Positions 5,918-10,238 of a stretch of DNA of 10,238 nucleotides are shown here, piece after piece (the stretch's first letter is position 1; each line of letters opens with the position of its first letter). Source of the stretch: JAABRU01 sp050180235 (GTDB lineage: Bacteria; Desulfobacterota; Desulfobacteria; Desulfobacterales; Desulfococcaceae); the NCBI GenBank assembly GCA_050180235.1, contig JBFXEJ010000160.1, positions 1 through 10,238 of the forward strand, given 5' to 3'. The position numbers were made by a program, and so were the translations under genes. The notes beneath the pieces were generated by a model that was not told where the DNA came from, searched no databases, and worked only from the letters and a program-made list of their open reading frames with translations.

Positions 5918-6011
5918 CTCCCTCCCCCTCAATGGGGGAGGGCCGGGGTGGGGGTGAAAAATCAGACATTTATCCCCCTCACCCCGGCCATCTCCCACGG
6001 GGGAGAGGGAG
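5918..6011. repeat. GC-rich imperfect palindrome
   Basis: The left arm (from CTCCCTCCCCCTC at 5918) and the right arm (ending CGGGGGAGAGGGAG at 6011) are imperfect reverse complements around an AT-rich centre at about 5957-5972. Each arm has its own small hairpin (CCCTC-AAT-GGGGGAGGG and CTCCC-ACG-GGGGAG). Read on the minus strand, the order of blocks (CTCCC hairpin, GGGGGATAA, TTTTTCACCC, second CCCTCCC hairpin) matches the core of the element at 10014-10159, so the two belong to one broad family. It starts 48 bp after the SGNH gene and could act as a transcript end, although no U-run follows. Confidence 0.7.
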
Positions 6012-6025
6012 AATTAAGGAAATTT

Positions 6026-6166
6026 TAGGTGATTTCCATTAATGATTATACCGTTTTTCGTAGGGCGGGCACGGCTTTTTGTGCCCGCCGTCCTGCTGAA
6101 ACGGCGGGCACAAAAAGCCGTGCCCACCCTGCAATGATGGTACATTTTTTCATGGAAATCGCCTTA
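6026..6166 (-). mobile_element. 141-bp MITE-like element, copy 2 (inverted)
   Basis: This is the reverse-oriented copy of 525-665, with the same length, the same GGYGATTTCCAT terminal repeats and TA at both ends. The stem is 6063-6091 with 6101-6129. The loop CCTGCTGAA is the exact complement of the copy 1 loop, which proves the orientation. The stem has one mismatch near its base. Compared with copy 1, one inner C:G pair is a T:A pair in the same orientation (a paired change). It lies 90 bp upstream of the HEAT-repeat gene. With 5918-6011 it accounts for most of the 385-bp gap between the two operons; no convincing promoter is seen at 6167-6243. Confidence 0.85.
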
Positions 6167-6243
6167 GATCTACTGAGTATCGGCAGTTTATTTTCCGGTA
6201 TCGCAGGATCATGCGGATTTGCCCGGTAATCCGGGGAAATACT

Positions 6244-6250
6244 GAGGTGA
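6244..6250 (+). promoter_or_regulatory. Ribosome binding site deciding the start of the HEAT-repeat gene
   Basis: GAGGTGA lies five bases before ATG 6256. The frame is open further upstream to ATG 6211, but that start has no such site and would add 15 residues unlike a membrane-protein N-terminus. Confidence 0.7.
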
Positions 6251-6255
6251 TTACT

Positions 6256-7098
6256 ATGGCAGTTTTGAATGTATGGTTAAAACAGATTCGGCCTGTTCAT
6301 GCGGCTTTCCTGATACCGGGAACCGTTAGCGCAGTTGTTTTTGCCTATTTTTATCTTATCGCATCCCGCGGTGACTGCGGGGTTGTCCGTTTTTATGAAT
6401 ATATTATTGGCATTGCCGGTCTTGCTCTGTGGCTTGCCGGTACCGTACCCGGTTTTATTCTTCTTGCCAATAAAAGCCCGGCTGCATCAGGTATCGGAAC
6501 AGCCTTAATAGCCGTCACCAATACTCTTATGGTAATTGCTGTTTCCGTACTGATTTACTCGTATCTGGATAACAATTTTTACTTTACCACCACAAAACAG
6601 CTTATGGAAAATGTTGCCACAAAAGATGACATACTTGCTGCCCTTGAACTGGGAAAACGCAAAGAGAAAAAAGCGGTTCCCCTGCTTTGCAGGATTGTGC
6701 AGGATAACAGCAAAGATATAAATTTGCGCTTTAACGCGATCCGGTCTCTGGGCAGCATCGGCTTATCCCCGGATCATGTGTATTATGACCGGATGATGCT
6801 CTGTCTGACAGAAACACTGGAAGATCAGAAGCTGAGGGCGGAATCTGCAAAGATTCTGGGGAAACTCGCTGATAAACAGGCAGTGCTTCCACTTCTTGAC
6901 GTGCTCAGTAAAGAAAAAGATGAATTTGTGAAAACAGATATAATCCGTTCACTTGGCATGATAAAAGACAAACGGGCCTGTGAACCTCTGCACAATCTTC
7001 TCAGGGAAAATGAAAACAGCGGTTATATGCTCCGATCCGCGATCAAAGAAGCATTGACAAAGATGGAAAATTCTGAAAAGGAGAACTGCGGACAGTGA
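6256..7098 (+). CDS. Membrane-anchored HEAT-repeat protein
   Basis: The protein has 280 residues. Three hydrophobic segments (about 17-36, 47-70 and 79-103) make an N-terminal membrane domain. Residues 115-270 are a soluble run of paired helices of HEAT/armadillo type: recurrent AVPLLCRIVQD, LRFNAIRSLGSIG, LRAESAKILGKLADKQAVLPLLDVL and VKTDIIRSLGMIKDKRACEPLHNLL units spaced about 35-40 residues apart. Such repeats are protein-binding scaffolds; no catalytic motif is visible. The gene is 31 bp upstream of msbA and runs in the same direction, so it is very likely co-transcribed with the LPS-export genes. Its partner may be MsbA or LptG, but that is only inferred from position. It is not a known member of the Lpt complex. 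Confidence 0.82.
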   Translation: MAVLNVWLKQIRPVHAAFLIPGTVSAVVFAYFYLIASRGDCGVVRFYEYIIGIAGLALWLAGTVPGFILLANKSPAASGIGTALIAVTNTLMVIAVSVLIYSYLDNNFYFTTTKQLMENVATKDDILAALELGKRKEKKAVPLLCRIVQDNSKDINLRFNAIRSLGSIGLSPDHVYYDRMMLCLTETLEDQKLRAESAKILGKLADKQAVLPLLDVLSKEKDEFVKTDIIRSLGMIKDKRACEPLHNLLRENENSGYMLRSAIKEALTKMENSEKENCGQ

Positions 7099-7114
7099 AA
7101 AGCGGAAAATGCGG

Positions 7115-7121
7115 AAAGGAG
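7115..7121 (+). promoter_or_regulatory. Ribosome binding site favouring a TTG start for msbA
   Basis: AAAGGAG is followed by eight bases and then TTG at 7130, which is in frame with msbA. The upstream ATG at 7109 has only GCGGA two bases away and would place this strong site inside the gene. Confidence 0.6.
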
Positions 7122-7129
7122 AAAGAAGA

Positions 7130-8926
7130 TTGAATTTCAGTCACAGCCTGAGAATTATGACAAAAACTGTTTTGAAACAGCGTCACAGGATTCTGATGTG
7201 CATGATTGCGGGAATGTGGCCCCAGTTTCTGGCAGCCACGGGGTGCATGATTATGATTGCCGCATCCAGCGCAGCCACAGCCTATATGGTCAAACCTGTG
7301 CTGGACGATATATTTTTCAGCAAAAACAATATGATGCTGGTTGCAGTCCCTCTGGCGGTTGTCCTTATCTTTTTTATCCGGGGCGCAGGAGCCTATGGAC
7401 AGGAATATTTCATGAATTATATAGGTCAGAGCATTATCCGGCAGCTTCGGAACATGCTTTACAACCGCATACAGGATCTGCCCCTGACCTTTTTCCATGC
7501 GGAAAAAACCGGTGTGCTGATGTCCCGGATTACCAATGATGTGAATATTGTCAAAGAAATGGTTTCCTCATCTGTCACCAGTGTTCTCCGGGATATATTC
7601 ACGGTTATCGGCCTGAGTGCTGTAATCTTTTACCGGGACTGGAAAATGGCCCTGTTTGCCATGATTATCCTGCCTCTTGCCTTTTATCCCATTGTCATAT
7701 TTGGGAAAAAAATCCGCAGAGTCAGCACGGGCTGCCAGGAGGCTATGGCAGATATGAACGCATTTCTGCATGAAACCTTTGCCGGAAACAAGATTGTCAA
7801 GGCATTTGGCATGGAAGAATATGAAAAAAAACGGTTTGCGGAAAAAACCGGCAGGCTTTTCCGTCTGGAAATGAAGGGCGTTATGGTGGATGCCCTGTCT
7901 TCTCCGGTCATGGAATTTCTGGCCGGACTTGGCATTGCCTTTATCATATGGTATGGCGGTTCCAGAGTGATTGCAGGCACTTCCACAGCAGGAACCTTTT
8001 TTTCCTTTATGGCTGCTGTGCTGATGCTCTATGAACCGGTCAAAAAACTCAGCAAAGTCAACAACAAAATTCAGCAGGGGCTTGCAGCAACAGATCGGGT
8101 GTTTGATATTATTGAAAGAGAATCAGATATAAAGGAAATCCCTGAACCTGTGCAGATTCAGGATGGTGCGCACCGGGTCTGTTTTGAAAATGTAAGTCTG
8201 GTCTATGACAATCGCGGGCCTGCACTCAAAGGGATTGATCTGTGCGTTGAACCGGGTGAAGTTCTTGCTCTGGTGGGCATGAGCGGCGGTGGCAAGACTT
8301 CCCTGGTGAATCTCATCCCCCGCTTTTACGATGTCACAGGCGGGAGAATTTGCATTGACGGCACGGATATACGCGAGGCATCCATTGCCTCTCTGCGCAG
8401 ACAAATTGCCATTGTAACCCAGGACACCATTCTGTTTGACGATACTGTGCGCAGCAATATTGCCTACGGAAAAACCCATGCTTTGAATGAGGAAATTGAA
8501 CACGCGGCAAAAGCAGCCTATGCCTATGATTTTATCATGTCTTTTCCCCAGGGTTTTGACACACGGATAGGGGAACTGGGAAACCGTCTGTCCGGAGGCC
8601 AGAAACAGCGGCTTTGCATTGCCCGCGCACTGCTTAAAAACGCGCCAATTCTGATCCTTGACGAGGCCACATCCGCATTGGACACAGAATCAGAAATGCT
8701 GGTGCAGAAGGCTTTGGAAAACCTTATGCAGGGACGCACAACCTTTGTGATAGCGCATAGACTGTCCACCATCCGCTATGCAGACCGTATAGCTGTGCTG
8801 GTGGAAGGAAAGATTGCGGAAGAGGGCAGTCATGATCAGCTCATGGCCTGTCAGGGCGAATACTTCAGACTCTGCCGGATGCAGTCTGAATCAACGGAAA
8901 ACACAGGGATGAAAGCGGATCATTGA
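7130..8926 (+). CDS. msbA: MsbA-type lipid A / ABC exporter (permease-ATPase fusion)
   Basis: This is a half-size ABC exporter of 598 residues, predicted to flip lipid A-core across the inner membrane, working as a homodimer. The N-terminal half holds six membrane helices (to about residue 305). The C-terminal ATPase domain carries every required motif: Walker A GMSGGGKTS (383-391), Q-loop VTQDTILFD with Gln431, signature LSGGQKQR (487-494), Walker B ILILDEA with Glu512, D-loop SALD and switch His543 (IAHRLST). GKRKIRR-like and ETFAGNKIVKAFGMEE segments in the coupling region are typical of MsbA. TTG 7130 is chosen for the AAAGGAG site; ATG 7109 would add seven residues. The stop overlaps the lptG start by four bases. 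Location beside lptG supports the LPS role over a generic multidrug exporter, though one cannot be fully excluded. Confidence 0.92.
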   Translation: MNFSHSLRIMTKTVLKQRHRILMCMIAGMWPQFLAATGCMIMIAASSAATAYMVKPVLDDIFFSKNNMMLVAVPLAVVLIFFIRGAGAYGQEYFMNYIGQSIIRQLRNMLYNRIQDLPLTFFHAEKTGVLMSRITNDVNIVKEMVSSSVTSVLRDIFTVIGLSAVIFYRDWKMALFAMIILPLAFYPIVIFGKKIRRVSTGCQEAMADMNAFLHETFAGNKIVKAFGMEEYEKKRFAEKTGRLFRLEMKGVMVDALSSPVMEFLAGLGIAFIIWYGGSRVIAGTSTAGTFFSFMAAVLMLYEPVKKLSKVNNKIQQGLAATDRVFDIIERESDIKEIPEPVQIQDGAHRVCFENVSLVYDNRGPALKGIDLCVEPGEVLALVGMSGGGKTSLVNLIPRFYDVTGGRICIDGTDIREASIASLRRQIAIVTQDTILFDDTVRSNIAYGKTHALNEEIEHAAKAAYAYDFIMSFPQGFDTRIGELGNRLSGGQKQRLCIARALLKNAPILILDEATSALDTESEMLVQKALENLMQGRTTFVIAHRLSTIRYADRIAVLVEGKIAEEGSHDQLMACQGEYFRLCRMQSESTENTGMKADH

Positions 8927-10002
8927 CTGTTTACAAATATCTGAGCCTTGAAATTCTGAAATATGCCGGTATAGTCCTGCTGACAGTGGTGGGAATTTAT
9001 CTAACCGTGGATTTTTTTGAGCGGATTGACAATTTTATAGAAGCCGGGCTTCCGGCAGCAAGAACCTTTGTGTATCTGGCCTATAAAATCCCTTTCATAA
9101 TCACCCAGATTCTTCCGCTTGCCCTGCTTCTGTCCATGGTGATTTCCTTTGGCATCATGAGCAGAAACAATGAAATTCTTGCTTTGCAGAGCGGGGGAAT
9201 CAGCATTTACGCACTGATGAAACCGGTTTTTGCCATTGCTGTGTTTTTCACGGTATTCCACTTTCTTTTTTCCGAAATCATTGTTCCCCTTTCATCGGAA
9301 AAATCCAACCGGATATGGCTGGAGGAGGTGAAAAAAAAATCTGCTGCGGTTTCGCGGGAAAAAAATGTCTGGCTCAAAGACAGCCGCCTGATTACCCATA
9401 TCCGCTATTACAGCAGGCGGGAAAAGGCCGTGCAGGGTCTGACTCTTTTTTATTTTGATGATGCATTCCGGCTGGCCCGGCGGGTGGATGCCCGGAAAGG
9501 GGTTTATGATGAACAGAAGGGATGGATTCTTTACGATCTCATGGAGCAGGTGCTGGACAGTCAAAGCGGAGAATACGCTGTGAATTTTATGGCCGAAAAG
9601 AACGAAAATATCAGTTTTACACCGGAAAATCTTGAAATTGTGGTAAAAAAATCAGAAGAAATGAATTTCATTGAACTGTACCAATATGTGAAAAAGGTGG
9701 AGAGCGAAGGATACGATGCCACCCTTTACAAAGTGGATCTGCAGGCCAAAGCAGCGTTTCCCTTTATCTGTCTTATCCTGAGTGTTGCCGGACTTGGCAT
9801 TGCGGCACGGGGAAAGGTCAGGGAAGGACTGGCCGTAAGCATTTCCTACGGATTGGGCATGGCATTTCTGTACTGGATTTTCCACAGTTTCTGCATATCC
9901 CTGGGACATGGCGGAATGCTGCCTCCCTGGATGGCAGCCTGGACCGCAAACCTTGTATTTTCCTGTTTCGGCATCATTGTCCTGATGAATGCGGAGCACT
10001 GA
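8923..10002 (+). CDS. lptG: LPS export ABC transporter permease LptG
   Basis: The 359-residue protein is of the YjgP/YjgQ family. With LptF and the LptB ATPase it extracts LPS from the inner membrane into the LptC/LptA bridge. There are three membrane helices at about 11-31, 55-77 and 100-121, a periplasmic beta-jellyroll at about 145-245, and three more helices at 277-296, 303-325 and 337-355. TVDFFERIDNFIEAG (28-42) and SRNNEILALQSGGISIYAL (80-98, the LptB-contacting coupling helix) favour LptG over LptF. The start is TTG 8923, overlapping the msbA stop (TTGA, 8923-8926), which implies coupled translation. No lptF is adjacent in the window: downstream of the stop are only palindromic elements, so LptF must be encoded elsewhere or further on. 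Confidence 0.9.
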   Translation: MTVYKYLSLEILKYAGIVLLTVVGIYLTVDFFERIDNFIEAGLPAARTFVYLAYKIPFIITQILPLALLLSMVISFGIMSRNNEILALQSGGISIYALMKPVFAIAVFFTVFHFLFSEIIVPLSSEKSNRIWLEEVKKKSAAVSREKNVWLKDSRLITHIRYYSRREKAVQGLTLFYFDDAFRLARRVDARKGVYDEQKGWILYDLMEQVLDSQSGEYAVNFMAEKNENISFTPENLEIVVKKSEEMNFIELYQYVKKVESEGYDATLYKVDLQAKAAFPFICLILSVAGLGIAARGKVREGLAVSISYGLGMAFLYWIFHSFCISLGHGGMLPPWMAAWTANLVFSCFGIIVLMNAEH

Positions 10003-10013
10003 AAAAACATTCC

Positions 10014-10159
10014 GGTAGTGGTACAAATCTGTTGATCCAAAAATTCCCCTCCCCTGGTGGGAGGGGTCAGGGGAGGGGGATAATCAGTGATGTTTTCACC
10101 CTCCCCCTGCCCCTCCCTTAAGGGAGGGGAGACCTTATCAACGGATTTGACCCGCTACC
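10014..10159 (+). mobile_element. 146-bp GC-rich palindromic element with target duplication
   Basis: The imperfect terminal inverted repeats are GGTAGTGGTACAAATCTGTT on the left and GGTAGCGGGTCAAATCCGTT read inward from the right, each continuing GAT. Inside is a GC-rich palindrome with two hairpins (about 10046-10066 and 10110-10130) around an AT-rich centre. The element is flanked by an exact 8-bp direct repeat, AACATTCC, at 10006-10013 and 10160-10167, which has the form of a target site duplication. It begins 11 bp after the lptG stop and may double as a transcript end. No transposase is encoded. Confidence 0.8.
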
Positions 10160-10184
10160 AACATTCCTGATGAATGAACCACTG

Positions 10185-10238
10185 GGTAGTGGTGCAAATC
10201 TGTTGATCCAAAAATTCCCCTCCCCTGGTGGGAGGGGT
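10185..10238 (+). mobile_element. Second copy of the 146-bp element, cut by the window end
   Basis: From GGTAGTGG at 10185 the sequence repeats 10014 onward, matching up to the window end except for one A-to-G change (GGTGCAAATC for GGTACAAATC). It is in the same orientation as the first copy, 171 bp downstream. Its right half is not visible. Confidence 0.85.

Noticed and set aside
6211..6255. Upstream ATG for the HEAT-repeat protein
   Set aside because: There is no ribosome site before 6211, whereas GAGGTGA precedes ATG 6256.

Overview
The window looks like part of the chromosome of a Gram-negative bacterium. It carries inner-membrane LPS export genes (MsbA and LptG), a YejB-type ABC permease, and intergenic DNA packed with small palindromic mobile elements. 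The repeat style (GGGTGGGCACGGC-type hairpins, GCCCTGAAAGGGC palindromes, CCCCTCCC-type palindromes) and the gene mix recall sulfate-reducing Desulfobacterota such as the filamentous Desulfonema group. That placement rests on memory of the repeats and gene styles, not on a search. All eight protein genes lie on the + strand.

Layout. Positions 1-665 hold no gene but three kinds of repeat back to back: an AT-rich 128/129-bp unit present twice (1-128, 158-286), a 242-bp imperfect palindrome built of six small hairpins (285-526), and a 141-bp MITE-like element (525-665). Then come an M48 membrane metallopeptidase (716-1858), a G-run tract (1848-1903) and an orphan yejB-type permease (1947-2981). 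A tight four-gene operon follows (3059-5870): a degenerate J-domain protein, an FdhD-like protein lacking the usual CxxC, an S-adenosylmethionine decarboxylase of the EUKARYOTIC family, and an SGNH/GDSL hydrolase. Positions 5871-6255 hold a GC-rich palindrome (5918-6011) and a second, oppositely oriented copy of the 141-bp element (6026-6166). A second operon (6256-10002) encodes a membrane-anchored HEAT-repeat protein, the lipid A/ABC flippase MsbA and the LPS-export permease LptG. The window ends in a 146-bp palindromic element with a clear 8-bp target duplication (10014-10159) and the start of a second copy (10185 onward).

How the genes fit together. msbA and lptG handle successive steps of LPS traffic: flipping across the inner membrane, then extraction toward the outer membrane. 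The HEAT-repeat protein is co-transcribed with them and may be an accessory. The J/FdhD-like/AdoMetDC/SGNH operon has no obvious single pathway. The AdoMetDC should supply decarboxylated AdoMet for spermidine-type polyamines, but no aminopropyltransferase is present in the window.

The most notable observations are the eukaryotic-family AdoMetDC with its self-cleavage site intact, the FdhD paralogue with its sulfur-carrying cysteines missing, and the small palindromic elements. The paired 141-bp copies differ by a compensatory base-pair change in the stem, and the two copies bracket 5.4 kb of genes in inverted orientation.
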